Shown piece after piece: positions 7,605-16,507 of a DNA stretch of 64,000 bases. The stretch covers positions 1-64,000 of the forward strand of contig CAWCSF010000011.1 in the NCBI GenBank assembly GCA_963798195.1, given 5' to 3'. The notes below the pieces were generated by a model. That model was not told where the DNA came from. It saw nothing but the letters and a program-made list of their open reading frames with translations, and did no database searches. The stretch is from CAVSRC01 sp963798195 (lineage in GTDB: Bacteria; Pseudomonadota; Alphaproteobacteria; Rhizobiales; Kaistiaceae). The stretch's first letter is position 1. Every line of letters starts with the position of its first letter. A program made the position numbers and the translations under genes.

Positions 7605-9322
7605 TGAATCTCCGGCTCCGGTGTCGGGGCCGTGCCTTCCAGGAAATCGAAATCGCAGCCCTTGTCGGCCTGCTGGATGTGCTCGGCGTAGAGCTTGTTG
7701 TATCCACGCTGGAAGGTGCGGTCCGGCGGCGACCACTCCTTTAGCCTGCGCTCTATTTCCGCCTTGGTGACTTCCAGATTGATGCTCCGGCGCTCCACAT
7801 CCACCGAGATAATATCGCCGGTACGAACCGCGGCCAGTGGACCTCCGATGTAGGACTCGGGCGCCACGTGCAGGATGCAGGCACCGTAGCTGGTGCCGCT
7901 CATGCGCGCATCGGAAATGCGCAGCATGTCGCGCACGCCCTCCTTCAGCAGCTTTTTCGGGATCGGCAGCATGCCCCATTCCGGCATGCCCGGACCGCCG
8001 ACGGGGCCGGCATTCTGCAAGACGATTATGTGGTCCGCCGTCACCTGAAGATCGTCTGAATCGATCTGCGCCGACATCTCGTTGTAGTCGCGGAAGACGA
8101 GCGCCGGTCCCGAATGCTTGAGCAGGCGCGGCTCCGCCGCCGACGGTTTGATGACGCAGCCATCGGGTGCGAGATTGCCAGTCAGGATCGCCGTGCCGAC
8201 TTCGCTCGACACAGGATTGTCGAGCGAGCGGATCACGTCGGCATTGTAGACCTTGGCGTCGGCGACGTTCTCGCCGATTGTCTTTCCGGTGACCGTGAGC
8301 GCCGACCCATCGATCTTGTCGCCAAGTTGTGACAGCAGCGCCGGCAGGCCGCCGGCATAGTAGAAATCCTCCATCAGGAACGTACCCGACGGCCGGAGAT
8401 TGGCCAGCACCGGCACCTCGCGCCCGACGCGATCGAAATCCGCCAGCGTCAGATCGATGCCGGCGCGCCCCGCCATCGCGACCAGATGGATCATCGCGTT
8501 GGTCGAGCCGCCGAGCGCCATCTGCGCCACCAGCGAATTCTCGAAGGAGCCTTTCGACAGGATGTCGGACGGCTTCAGGTCTTCCCAGATCATGTCGACG
8601 ACGCGTCGGCCGCACTGGATCGCCATGCGGCTGTGCGCCGAGTCGGGAGCGGGGATCGACGACGCGCCGGGCAGCGAGAAGCCGAGCGTCTCGGTCAGCG
8701 ACATCATAGTCGCCGCCGTGCCCATCACCATGCAGGTGCCGAAGGAACGCGCGATGCCCGCCTCCATGTCGCGCCACTCGTCCTCGGAGATGACACCGGC
8801 CTGCTTGTCGGCCCAGTACTTCCATGTGTCGCTACCGGAGCCGAGTACCTTGCCGGCGTAGTTGCCGCGCAGCATCGCGCCAGCCGGCAGGAAGATCGCG
8901 GGCAGGTTCATGCTGATCGCGCCCATGAGCAGCGCCGGCGTGGTCTTGTCGCAGCCGCCGAGCAGCACGACGCCATCGATCGGATGCGAGCGCAGAAGCT
9001 CTTCGGTCTCCAGCGCCAGCAGGTTGCGATAGAGCATCGTCGTCGGCTTGACGAAGTTCTCCGCCAGCGACAACGCTGGGAGTTCGACCGGGAAACCGCC
9101 TGCCTGCCACACACCCTTCTTCACCTCCTCCGCGCGCTGGCGCAGATGGGTGTGGCAGGGGTTGATGTCGGACCAGGTGTTGATGATCGCGACCACCGGC
9201 TTGCCCATGAAATCTTCGTAGGCATAGCCCTGCTGAAGGGTACGGGAGCGATGGCCGAAGGCACGGAGATCCTGCGCCCCATACCAACGCTGGCTGCGAA
9301 GTTCCTTGATGTCTTTTTTCAC
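7601..9322 (-). CDS. IlvD/EDD family dehydratase (L-arabinonate dehydratase-like)
   Basis: 573 residues, starting at GTG 9322 with GAGG upstream. It has the Fe-S/Mg cysteines of the family: NPCHTHL, LLGGCDKTTPA and SFGTCMVMGTA. The opening LRSQRWYGAQDLRAFGHRSR is characteristic of the pentonate/hexonate branch (L-arabinonate, D-xylonate, L-fuconate) rather than of dihydroxyacid dehydratase. It would convert a sugar acid to a 2-keto-3-deoxy acid. The upstream aldo/keto reductase ends six bases before it, so they form one operon with the DapA-like gene. Confidence 0.88.
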   Translation of the reverse strand: MKKDIKELRSQRWYGAQDLRAFGHRSRTLQQGYAYEDFMGKPVVAIINTWSDINPCHTHLRQRAEEVKKGVWQAGGFPVELPALSLAENFVKPTTMLYRNLLALETEELLRSHPIDGVVLLGGCDKTTPALLMGAISMNLPAIFLPAGAMLRGNYAGKVLGSGSDTWKYWADKQAGVISEDEWRDMEAGIARSFGTCMVMGTAATMMSLTETLGFSLPGASSIPAPDSAHSRMAIQCGRRVVDMIWEDLKPSDILSKGSFENSLVAQMALGGSTNAMIHLVAMAGRAGIDLTLADFDRVGREVPVLANLRPSGTFLMEDFYYAGGLPALLSQLGDKIDGSALTVTGKTIGENVADAKVYNADVIRSLDNPVSSEVGTAILTGNLAPDGCVIKPSAAEPRLLKHSGPALVFRDYNEMSAQIDSDDLQVTADHIIVLQNAGPVGGPGMPEWGMLPIPKKLLKEGVRDMLRISDARMSGTSYGACILHVAPESYIGGPLAAVRTGDIISVDVERRSINLEVTKAEIERRLKEWSPPDRTFQRGYNKLYAEHIQQADKGCDFDFLEGTAPTPEPEIH

Positions 9323-9328
9323 GGTGCC

Positions 9329-10360
9329 TCAGGAGGTGCTTGATTTCTTCCAGATATTGACGCCGGCATCGCGCGCGCGCCGGTCGATTTCGTCGAGTTC
9401 GGCCTTGCTGAACTTGAGTTTGTTGAGTGCCCCAACGGCGTCCTCGATCTGCCCGACACGACTGGCGCCGATCAGCGCGGAGGTCATGCGTTCGTCGCGC
9501 AGCACCCACGCGAGCGCCATCTGCGCCAGCGTCTGGCCGCGTTTCTTGGCAAGCCGATCAAGCGCACGGACGCAAGTAAGATTTTCCTTGCTGAGGAACG
9601 TGCTCCGCCACGACGGGGCACCGCCTCCTGCGCGGCTGTCGGCTGGGACACCTTTCAGGTACTTATCCGTCAGGAGTCCTTGCGACAGCGGGGAGAAGGC
9701 GATGCACCCCATCCCTTCCGCCTCGAGCGCGTCGAGGAGTTGATCTTCCTCGGTCCAGCGATTGAGGATCGAGTAGCTCGGCTGGTGGATGATCGCCGGC
9801 GTACCGAGGCGCTTCAGGATCGCGGCCGCTTCGTGGGTGCGCTCCGAAGAATAGGACGAGATGCCGACATAGAGCGCCTTGCCCTGTCGCACGGCGGCGT
9901 CGAGCGCGCCCATGGTCTCTTCCAGCGGCGTGTCGGGATCGAAGCGGTGCGAATAAAAGATGTCGACGTAGTCGAGCCCCATCCGCTTAAGGCTCTGGTC
10001 GAGGCTCGACAGCAGGTACTTGCGGCTGCCCCATTCTCCGTAAGGGCCCGGCCACATCCGGTAGCCGGCCTTGGTCGAGATGATCAGCTCGTCGCGAAAA
10101 CCCCGAAAGTCGGTCTTGAGAATCGCGCCGAACATCTCCTCGGCAGAACCCGGCGGCGGGCCGTAGTTGTTGGCGAGGTCAAAGTGGGTGATGCCGAGAT
10201 CGAACGCTCTCCGGCACATCTCGTGGGCGACATCGGCGCGCGAGATGTGCCCGAAATTCTGCCAGAGCCCTAGGGAGATGGCGGGAAGTTTGAGCCCGCT
10301 TCGCCCCGTGCGGCGGTAGAGCATCTTGTCGTAGCGTTTGTCGGACGGAACGTAGACCAT
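9329..10360 (-). CDS. aldo/keto reductase, YghZ/GAP-reductase-like
   Basis: 343 residues. The start MVYVPSDKRYDKMLYRRTG and the motifs FDLANNYGPPPGSAEE (active Tyr), IISTKAGYRMWPG (Lys) and IFYSHRFDPDTP (His) are those of the YghZ/Kv-beta-like subfamily, which reduces L-glyceraldehyde 3-phosphate and other aldehydes. In this sugar-acid operon it may reduce or oxidise an aldehyde intermediate; the true substrate is unknown. Confidence 0.85.
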   Translation of the reverse strand: MVYVPSDKRYDKMLYRRTGRSGLKLPAISLGLWQNFGHISRADVAHEMCRRAFDLGITHFDLANNYGPPPGSAEEMFGAILKTDFRGFRDELIISTKAGYRMWPGPYGEWGSRKYLLSSLDQSLKRMGLDYVDIFYSHRFDPDTPLEETMGALDAAVRQGKALYVGISSYSSERTHEAAAILKRLGTPAIIHQPSYSILNRWTEEDQLLDALEAEGMGCIAFSPLSQGLLTDKYLKGVPADSRAGGGAPSWRSTFLSKENLTCVRALDRLAKKRGQTLAQMALAWVLRDERMTSALIGASRVGQIEDAVGALNKLKFSKAELDEIDRRARDAGVNIWKKSSTS

Positions 10361-10474
10361 TCTTCTGTTTCTTTTCCGGCAGGCTTCAGGGGCACACTTC
10401 TAAGGCACGCAGCGTTGGTGACGGCCAGGGTCACACGACCGCGTCGCCTTGGCGAAGGCCAGCGGATAAACGCC

Positions 10475-11413
10475 TCAGGCCGCCTCGCGTCGGGAGTAAT
10501 GCACGTTCTCGTCGAAGAGAGCCCGCGCCGTCGCCGTCACGGCGGGCACTGTGGCGTCGTCGAGGTTGGCAAGCAGCGGCGAGAGCGGGCCGGTATCGGC
10601 AATCCCGACGAGGCGCAGAGCATCGTGCAGAACGATGATTTGCGAGTGCGCGTCGCGCTGATCCTCAAACGGCAGGAATTTCTCGCGGATCCGCTCGGCG
10701 CGGGCGATATCGCCGGCCTTGAGCGCCGCCAGCACCGCCATCGACAGATTCGGCGCAATGGAAACCGAGCCGGAGGTGAAGGCCCGAATACCGAACTTGG
10801 TCCAATGCAGGATCGCCGGTCGCTCGCCGATGCCGCTGACCAGACGCTCCGTGCCGGCTGAATCGATGATCGCCGACAGGTAGGAATCGTTGGCCGGGTC
10901 CTTCGGCTCGAAGGCATATTTCAGCGAACACAGCACGCCGTCCGCGAACAGCGCCGCAACATCGGCGGGCGCGATGTAGTTGTTGGCGCGGACGTAGGCG
11001 ATCATCGGCTTGCCGAAGGCGTCGGCGAGACGGCGGAGACCCGTGGCGACACCCGCCGGCTTCGACGGACCGGCCATCGGCAGGAGCATTGCCGTCGGGA
11101 AGGCATAGTCCTTGAGGACTGCGATCTGATCCATGGCCTTGCCGAAATCGGCGCCGACGGACGGGATCATCCAGCTTCCCGCCGGGGCGATCTCAGTCAG
11201 CATGTCGGCCAACCCCGCGTATTCGCTGACGCCCGCATGATAGAGGTTGGCGTTGCCGCCGTAGAGGAACGTGGTCACGCCGCCCGCGGCCATGTGGTTG
11301 ACGATCTTGCGATTTTCCGCGGTCGCCACCTTTCCGGAACGGTCGCGCGCCAGCGGCGGCACGGAAATGACCGACCGCGACAGGTCGGCGACAGCGATGG
11401 CATCGGTCTTCAT
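10475..11413 (-). CDS. DapA family aldolase/dehydratase
   Basis: 312 residues, a class I TIM-barrel of the dihydrodipicolinate synthase/N-acetylneuraminate lyase family. The Schiff-base lysine is K165 in LCSLKYAFEP, with the usual tyrosine in MIAYVR (about 140). The substrate loop that is GTTGE in DapA reads GGNANLYH here, so it is a divergent subgroup. Its operon partners (dehydratase, aldo/keto reductase) suggest it acts on a 2-keto-3-deoxy sugar acid, either cleaving it or dehydrating it further. It lies divergent from the SDR gene at 11572. Confidence 0.82.
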   Translation of the reverse strand: MKTDAIAVADLSRSVISVPPLARDRSGKVATAENRKIVNHMAAGGVTTFLYGGNANLYHAGVSEYAGLADMLTEIAPAGSWMIPSVGADFGKAMDQIAVLKDYAFPTAMLLPMAGPSKPAGVATGLRRLADAFGKPMIAYVRANNYIAPADVAALFADGVLCSLKYAFEPKDPANDSYLSAIIDSAGTERLVSGIGERPAILHWTKFGIRAFTSGSVSIAPNLSMAVLAALKAGDIARAERIREKFLPFEDQRDAHSQIIVLHDALRLVGIADTGPLSPLLANLDDATVPAVTATARALFDENVHYSRREAA

Positions 11414-11500
11414 GGGCGGTGTTCCCGGCGGGAATTAAGGCGGGAGCCAAAGTTATCGGACAACCGGGCCATCATCAACCGCCGTGGGTGGCGCACGCCA

Positions 11501-11530
11501 TTGACCCGGCAGCGTCGCTGCCGCGATAAA
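11501..11530 (+). promoter_or_regulatory. promoter with 17-bp palindromic operator in the spacer
   Basis: TTGACC (11501-11506) and GATAAA (11525-11530) are separated by 18 bp. The spacer at 11507-11523 is a perfect palindrome, CGGCAGCG-T-CGCTGCCG. A repressor bound there would directly block RNA polymerase. The regulator is unknown; the gene served is the SDR at 11572. Confidence 0.6.
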
Positions 11531-11571
11531 GGCGGCCTCTCGTTCCACGCGACGCTGAAAGCCAACCCGCC

Positions 11572-12333
11572 ATGAGCATTTTCGACCTCACCGGCCGCCG
11601 CGCCCTTATCACCGGATCCAGCAAAGGCATCGGATACGCCCTGGCCGAGGGCCTCGCCGAGGCCGGCGCGGAAGTCGTCCTCAATTCCCGCAGCGCCGGC
11701 GAACTGGAAGAGTCGCGCGCCCGGCTCGCCGCCGCCGGGCACAAGGTTCACGCCCGCGCGTTCGACGTCTCCGACCCCGCCGCGGCGGAAGCCAACGTAG
11801 CGGAAATCGAGGACAAGGTCGGCCCGCTGGATATCCTTTTCAACAACGCCGGCATCCAGCACCGCCAGCCGCTCGCCGAATTCCCGTTCGAGGATTGGCG
11901 CCGGCTGATGTCGATCAATCTGGACGCCGTGTTCCTGATGGGCCAGGCCGCCGCCAAGCGCATGCTGAAGCGCGGCAGCGGCAAGATCGTCAACACCTGC
12001 TCGGTCAACAGCGAGATCGCGCGCGCCACAATCGCGCCCTACGTGACCACCAAGGGCGCTGTGAAGATGCTCACCAAGGCGATGTGCGTGGAGTGGGCGG
12101 GCCAGGGCATCCAGGTGAACGGCATCGGCCCCGGATACTTCAAGACGGAGCTGAACCGGGCGCTCTTCACGAATCCCGAATTCGATGCCTTCGTGCGCAA
12201 GCGCACGCCGGCGGCGCGTTGGGGAGAAGTCGCCGAACTGAAGGGCGTGGCTGTCTTCCTCGCCTCTGATGCGTCGAGCTACGTCAACGGCCAAGTTCTA
12301 TATGTCGATGGCGGTATGACCGCGGCGGTTTGA
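11572..12333 (+). CDS. SDR family oxidoreductase, gluconate 5-dehydrogenase-like
   Basis: 253 residues. NAD(P) motif TGSSKGIGYALA, structural NNAG, catalytic Ser in NTCSVNSE, and YVTTK as the Tyr-Lys pair are all present. The overall sequence resembles gluconate/idonate 5-dehydrogenases (IdnO/Gno type). It probably interconverts a sugar acid and its keto form for the neighbouring dehydratase/DapA-like operon, from which it is transcribed divergently. Confidence 0.85.
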   Translation: MSIFDLTGRRALITGSSKGIGYALAEGLAEAGAEVVLNSRSAGELEESRARLAAAGHKVHARAFDVSDPAAAEANVAEIEDKVGPLDILFNNAGIQHRQPLAEFPFEDWRRLMSINLDAVFLMGQAAAKRMLKRGSGKIVNTCSVNSEIARATIAPYVTTKGAVKMLTKAMCVEWAGQGIQVNGIGPGYFKTELNRALFTNPEFDAFVRKRTPAARWGEVAELKGVAVFLASDASSYVNGQVLYVDGGMTAAV

Positions 12334-12434
12334 GGCTTCCGTGCGCGTACTCTATTTCACCAAATCGTGGGGCAACGCCTGAGGCGGGCGTCATGCCGCA
12401 GGCGGGACCGTGTGGGAGTCGATTAGCCGCGAGG

Positions 12435-13376
12435 CTAGAAGCCGACCTGATCGCCACCCTTCAGCGCCAAGGTTGCGCGGGCCTCGGCTGGCGTCGCCGC
12501 CTCATATCCGAGTTCCTCGATGATGCGCCTGATCTTGGCCACCTGCTGAGCGTTGCTGGTCGCCATTTCGCCGGGGCCGATGTAGAGCGAATCTTCCAGC
12601 CCGACGCGCACGTTGCCGCCCATCATCGCCGCCTGTGTTGCGAACGGCAGTTGGTGGCGGCCGGCGCCGAGCACCGACCAGCGATAGGCATCGCCGAACA
12701 AACGATCGGCGGTTTCCTTCATGAACATCAGATTGCGAATATCGGCGCCGATGCCGCCGAGGATGCCGAAGATGATCTGCACGAAGAACGGCGGCTCAAC
12801 CACCTTGCGGTCGACGAAGTGGGCGAGGTTGTAAAGGTGGCCGACGTCGTAGCACTCGTGCTCGAAGCGCACGCCATGACCCTTGCCGAGGATTTCGATA
12901 ATCTTGGCGATATCGCGGAACGTATTGCGGAAGATGTAATCGTCGGTCCCGGCGAGGTAGGGCCGCTCCCACTCGTATTTCCATTTCGGGTAGCGGTCGG
13001 CGAGCTGGAACAGCGCGAAGTTCATCGAGCCCATGTTGAGCGAACACATCTCCGGTCGTGCTTGGAGCGGCGCGCGCAGCCTATCCTCGACGCTCATGCC
13101 GAGACCGCCACCGGTCGTAATGTTGATGACCGCGTCGCAGGACTGCTTTATGCGCGGCAGGAAGCGCATGTAGGCATCCGGTTCGGCGGTAGGCTTGCCA
13201 GTCTCGGGATCGCGGGCGTGAAGATGGAGGATGGCCGCGCCGGCTTCCGCCGCTTCGATCGCCTGCCGCGCGATGTCGTCGGGCTTGAAGGGCAGCGCAT
13301 CCGACATGGTCGGCGTGTGGATCGCCCCCGTCACCGCGCAGGAAATGATGACTTTCTGCTTTTCACGCACCGACAT
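12435..13376 (-). CDS. beta-keto acid cleavage enzyme (BKACE, DUF849)
   Basis: 313 residues from ATG 13376, with GGGGAG upstream; the frame continues to 13595 without family similarity. BKACE features are seen: VIISCAVTGAIHTPTMS at the N-terminus, zinc ligands in ILHLHARDP, a substrate glutamate region around RFEHECYDVGHLYN, and VRVGLEDSLYIG at the C-terminus. These enzymes condense a beta-keto acid with acetyl-CoA, giving acetoacetate and a new acyl-CoA. The substrate is not predictable from sequence. Confidence 0.88.
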   Translation of the reverse strand: MSVREKQKVIISCAVTGAIHTPTMSDALPFKPDDIARQAIEAAEAGAAILHLHARDPETGKPTAEPDAYMRFLPRIKQSCDAVINITTGGGLGMSVEDRLRAPLQARPEMCSLNMGSMNFALFQLADRYPKWKYEWERPYLAGTDDYIFRNTFRDIAKIIEILGKGHGVRFEHECYDVGHLYNLAHFVDRKVVEPPFFVQIIFGILGGIGADIRNLMFMKETADRLFGDAYRWSVLGAGRHQLPFATQAAMMGGNVRVGLEDSLYIGPGEMATSNAQQVAKIRRIIEELGYEAATPAEARATLALKGGDQVGF

Positions 13377-13549
13377 GCCCAACTCCCCGAAATGGAAAAC
13401 GGCCGAGACCTTAGCCGGTTTCGGGTGTGCGTGAACCCAACAAAGCCCGGTATTTCGCGCCGCGACACGGCGCCACGTCGTGGGTTCGCCACTCCCCGAT
13501 CTTCCGGTCGGACGTCGCAGGCAAACAGGCGTCCACGAGATCTCGAACG

Positions 13550-14275
13550 TCAGGTCGGCCGAGCTTCCGACTTGAGAAGTAGGTCGTTTATCCAAGGCGC
13601 GTTGCGACGAGCGTTGGGCATATGCATCTTCTGCATTCCCGGGAAGAAAACGATCCGCGATTGACTGGGCAATTCAGGCACACAGTCCCGCATGAAGTGC
13701 ATCACGCCATCGCTTGCATCCCAAACGGCTTCGTCCGGCCCGAGCACGTGAGAAATCCACGCCTGATCGGTCCCGGTCAGGCCTGCTTCCTTTGTAACGG
13801 CGGGAGACGTTCCAGGATCGAAGCGATCCCATACCTGCCGGCGCGCGCCGGCGTCCATCAGCAGCATCGAGCCGTTGTACGGCGTCCCTGCCGCCGAATT
13901 GGAGCGATAGAGAACGATTTGCTCTGATCGGCTGAGGATGTCGTCCATTGGTCCGACGACGACGCTGTCGAGGTCGATCCAGGCAAAACGCGGACCGATG
14001 ATTTCGGCCATATCAGGAGCAAATGCCCTCAGGCGCCGCCAGCAGCCGCCCAGATGGGCGCCGTCATCCCAGAGCGGCACGATGCGTATGCCGCTATCAA
14101 TGCCGGAAGGGTTGTCAGTGATGCAGACCACGTCGTGCGGGATGCTGAGATACTGAGCCAATTGGCGACGTATCCGATTGACGGCGTCAGCCGAGAAGTC
14201 AAAGACGATGTGCAGCCTGCTTGGGGCTTCCCACTTCCACAGCACGATCTGCAAGCGATTGCTCGGGTCAGGCAC
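13550..14275 (-). CDS. GT-A type glycosyltransferase-like protein
   Basis: 241 residues from GTG 14275; AGGAG lies seven bases upstream, which decides this start over the longer open frame to 14407. A DxD-type metal site sits in FAWIDLDSVVVGPMDDI, and GTPYNGSMLLMDAG plus GTDQAWISHVLG match the acceptor-side loops of GT-A enzymes that act on small donors. It is downstream of the PqqD/HprK/nucleotidyltransferase operon after a 205-bp gap and is probably a member of the same system. Donor and acceptor are unknown. Confidence 0.65.
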   Translation of the reverse strand: MPDPSNRLQIVLWKWEAPSRLHIVFDFSADAVNRIRRQLAQYLSIPHDVVCITDNPSGIDSGIRIVPLWDDGAHLGGCWRRLRAFAPDMAEIIGPRFAWIDLDSVVVGPMDDILSRSEQIVLYRSNSAAGTPYNGSMLLMDAGARRQVWDRFDPGTSPAVTKEAGLTGTDQAWISHVLGPDEAVWDASDGVMHFMRDCVPELPSQSRIVFFPGMQKMHMPNARRNAPWINDLLLKSEARPT

Positions 14276-14480
14276 TGCGTGACTCCTGCTCGGCCTCACG
14301 CCGCCCCACGCACCGATGGAAACGCTCGCGCGGCGGATTGAGCATATAGCGCACGTTTTCGCTACGGCGTCTGAATTGAGAAGGCTGGCGAAGCATCCGT
14401 GGGGCACCCGGCCATGTGCAGCAAAGGCGCGACCGTCGCCCTGGCGCCCCGACTATACCGTTCGCGCGCGCCAAGTATTA

Positions 14481-15302
14481 TTAGCCTGGTCTTTGGCGAT
14501 GCCACCTTCGAACTCGAGCGCGATCATGCAAGCGGCGCAACAGCAGCCCCGAGTCAACCGCCGGCAAAAGGCTCATCGGGTTGTGCTCGCCCCCAATGCC
14601 ACGCGCGATCAGCGTTAATGCGCCTTCTATCCGCGGAGTGAAGAAGCTGAGGTTCCCCGAGCATTGCACCTGGCTTGCGTGCCGCAAGAGCCGAGCGTGG
14701 CTCATGGGGTGAGTTCTTCTCCACGGAGGGGCACTCAGCAGAAACAGCTGAAGCCCGGACGGATGCACAAGGCGCAGGCGTGCCCAACGAAGAAACGGCC
14801 AATACCGGGCACGACGGCCGGCCTGACGTACGCGATAGCCATCGGCTTTCATCGCATGGGCCAGCCGGGGAAGGTTCGTTCCGGCCGCCACCATCAGGCT
14901 GAGCACACCGGTATGGCGGCTGGCCGGGTCTGGATAGACCGTTTCGCCGATGCCCAAGCCTCCGATGACGAGAGGCTGTGCAGCGGCAATTACGGGAACA
15001 CGAAGAATCTCCGCAGTCGTATCCCGCACCGCTACGAGCCGGCGCTCCTCCAGCACAGCCGCCGTGCGCAGACGGTTCAGGAGCCAGTCAGGACACGCAA
15101 GTCGATGTTGCCGCTGCAACCACGCGACCAGCGGCAGCAAGTCGCGCCAGTGCTCCGGATACATGCTATCCGCACCGCGACTGCCTGCCGGCAGATAGCC
15201 GAGCCACTGGCGCCAAGCGTCAGGCAATTCGTCGGCGGGACACGTGCAAACGCGCACCAAAGCAAGGTCCCCATCAACCAATCGACGTGCGGACAAATTC
15301 AC
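14481..15302 (-). CDS. degenerate nucleotidyltransferase-family protein
   Basis: 273 residues, starting at GTG 15302 which overlaps the upstream stop by 4 bp. It can be lined up with its upstream neighbour: PLVIGGLGIGETVYPDP takes the place of VLFLKGFALASSAYARP, and RHTGVLSLMVAAG the place of RPMGDVDMAVP. The lysine and both catalytic aspartates of the nucleotidyltransferase motif are therefore absent. It may be a non-catalytic partner of the active paralogue. The assignment rests on my own motif alignment. Confidence 0.55.
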   Translation of the reverse strand: MNLSARRLVDGDLALVRVCTCPADELPDAWRQWLGYLPAGSRGADSMYPEHWRDLLPLVAWLQRQHRLACPDWLLNRLRTAAVLEERRLVAVRDTTAEILRVPVIAAAQPLVIGGLGIGETVYPDPASRHTGVLSLMVAAGTNLPRLAHAMKADGYRVRQAGRRARYWPFLRWARLRLVHPSGLQLFLLSAPPWRRTHPMSHARLLRHASQVQCSGNLSFFTPRIEGALTLIARGIGGEHNPMSLLPAVDSGLLLRRLHDRARVRRWHRQRPG

Positions 15303-16507
15303 CGCGGTCCCTCGTCGTTCGTCGGTCCAGCCGTTATGGCCCGGCGACGCTTCTCCTTGACGTATCGTCGCTCACGCACGCGCCCAAGACCGGACACGAC
15401 CAGGCCAACCGGTGATGTCACCCCCCAACGCCGAACCATCTGCCGGGCGAACGGCAACGGCGTCCAGAAGCGGCGGCCGGCCTGCCGCTGGCAGGCGTTC
15501 CAGGCGACGCGCATGCGCAGCCAGAATCCGCTCTTCTCATTGAAAGCGGCGTTGTCGCGAAAATAGGCCATGTCGAACCCGGGCATTGGCTGTGCGGCCA
15601 GCCTGTCAAGTTGCTCATCAGGAACCGGGCTGCCGAGATTGTCGGCAAGATAGCCAAGGGCGGCCGCGATGAGCGGCCCACACCGATGACGTTGAGCTTC
15701 CTCCTCGACAAGGCGCCACCGAAATGACTCGGGCGCCTTTGCGAGCAGGAGATGGGCGTCGATCATCCAGCGAATGGAGAGTTGCAGCAGGCTGCGACTG
15801 TAGCCGTGGACGCACGCATGGAGGACGTGGTGTTCCGGCACAAGCGTGAGAGCGGGTGCAAGGCCAGACTGCCCGAGCGGCACAGCCTCCCGCCAAAATC
15901 CGTCGTCCGAGCCAGACCAGACAGAGCAGTTCAGAATGTTGTGGTGAAGGTCGAGGCTTGCGCGCGCCTCCTCGTTGATGAAAGGCAAAGCATGGGCGCC
16001 GACCCCCGCGATCAGCGTGTCCCACGACCGTTCGCGAACCACAGCGGAAAAACCAACCTTCCGGAGAATTTCGATGGAGCGGGCATAGTGCTGGTGCGGT
16101 ACAGCCATGTCCACGTCACCCATGGGACGATGGGCCGGACGAGCATACGCGCTGGACGCAAGTGCAAATCCCTTGAGGAAGAGCACCGGAATGTTCTCGC
16201 TCTCCATTGCCTCAACAATGCGATGTGCCGCGGCCTCAAGCGCGACGAACCGGGCTCGGGCTTTCAGATATCTGCGCCGGACAACCCGCTGTGTCGGCTC
16301 GGGTAGCGATGTCATGGCCGGGTGATCATGCAGCATCGGGAGCAGGCGGACGACGCCATGGTCGGTCCCGCCATGCGCGGCCTGTTCGATCAGGGTCAAC
16401 GCTCCGGAGCTCGGTGGAGAACCGGTTGCCAGCGCGCGGATCAGGTCGAGGACCTGCCGAGGCGGCTCATGACCGAAATCCCTGAGATGGAGTCGCGCAA
16501 CGCTCAT
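15299..16507 (-). CDS. nucleotidyltransferase family protein (PF14907-like)
   Basis: 402 residues. The motif LFLKGFALASSAYARP followed by RPMGDVDMAVP is the hallmark of the NTP_transf_5 family, with GDVD supplying the metal-binding aspartates. A helical region with HHNILN and HHVLHACVHGYSRS follows. These proteins commonly occur beside HprK-related kinases and PqqD-like proteins. It overlaps the HprK-related gene by ATGA and the next gene by GTGA. The nucleotide acceptor is unknown. Confidence 0.78.
   Translation of the reverse strand: MSVARLHLRDFGHEPPRQVLDLIRALATGSPPSSGALTLIEQAAHGGTDHGVVRLLPMLHDHPAMTSLPEPTQRVVRRRYLKARARFVALEAAAHRIVEAMESENIPVLFLKGFALASSAYARPAHRPMGDVDMAVPHQHYARSIEILRKVGFSAVVRERSWDTLIAGVGAHALPFINEEARASLDLHHNILNCSVWSGSDDGFWREAVPLGQSGLAPALTLVPEHHVLHACVHGYSRSLLQLSIRWMIDAHLLLAKAPESFRWRLVEEEAQRHRCGPLIAAALGYLADNLGSPVPDEQLDRLAAQPMPGFDMAYFRDNAAFNEKSGFWLRMRVAWNACQRQAGRRFWTPLPFARQMVRRWGVTSPVGLVVSGLGRVRERRYVKEKRRRAITAGPTNDEGPR

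Noticed and set aside
12330..13664. 444-codon plus-strand open frame
   Set aside because: Antisense to the BKACE gene, whose zinc-site motifs are clear.
14268..14474. 68-codon minus-strand frame as a precursor peptide of the PqqD system
   Set aside because: It overlaps the glycosyltransferase start, has no good ribosome binding site and no leader/core pattern.
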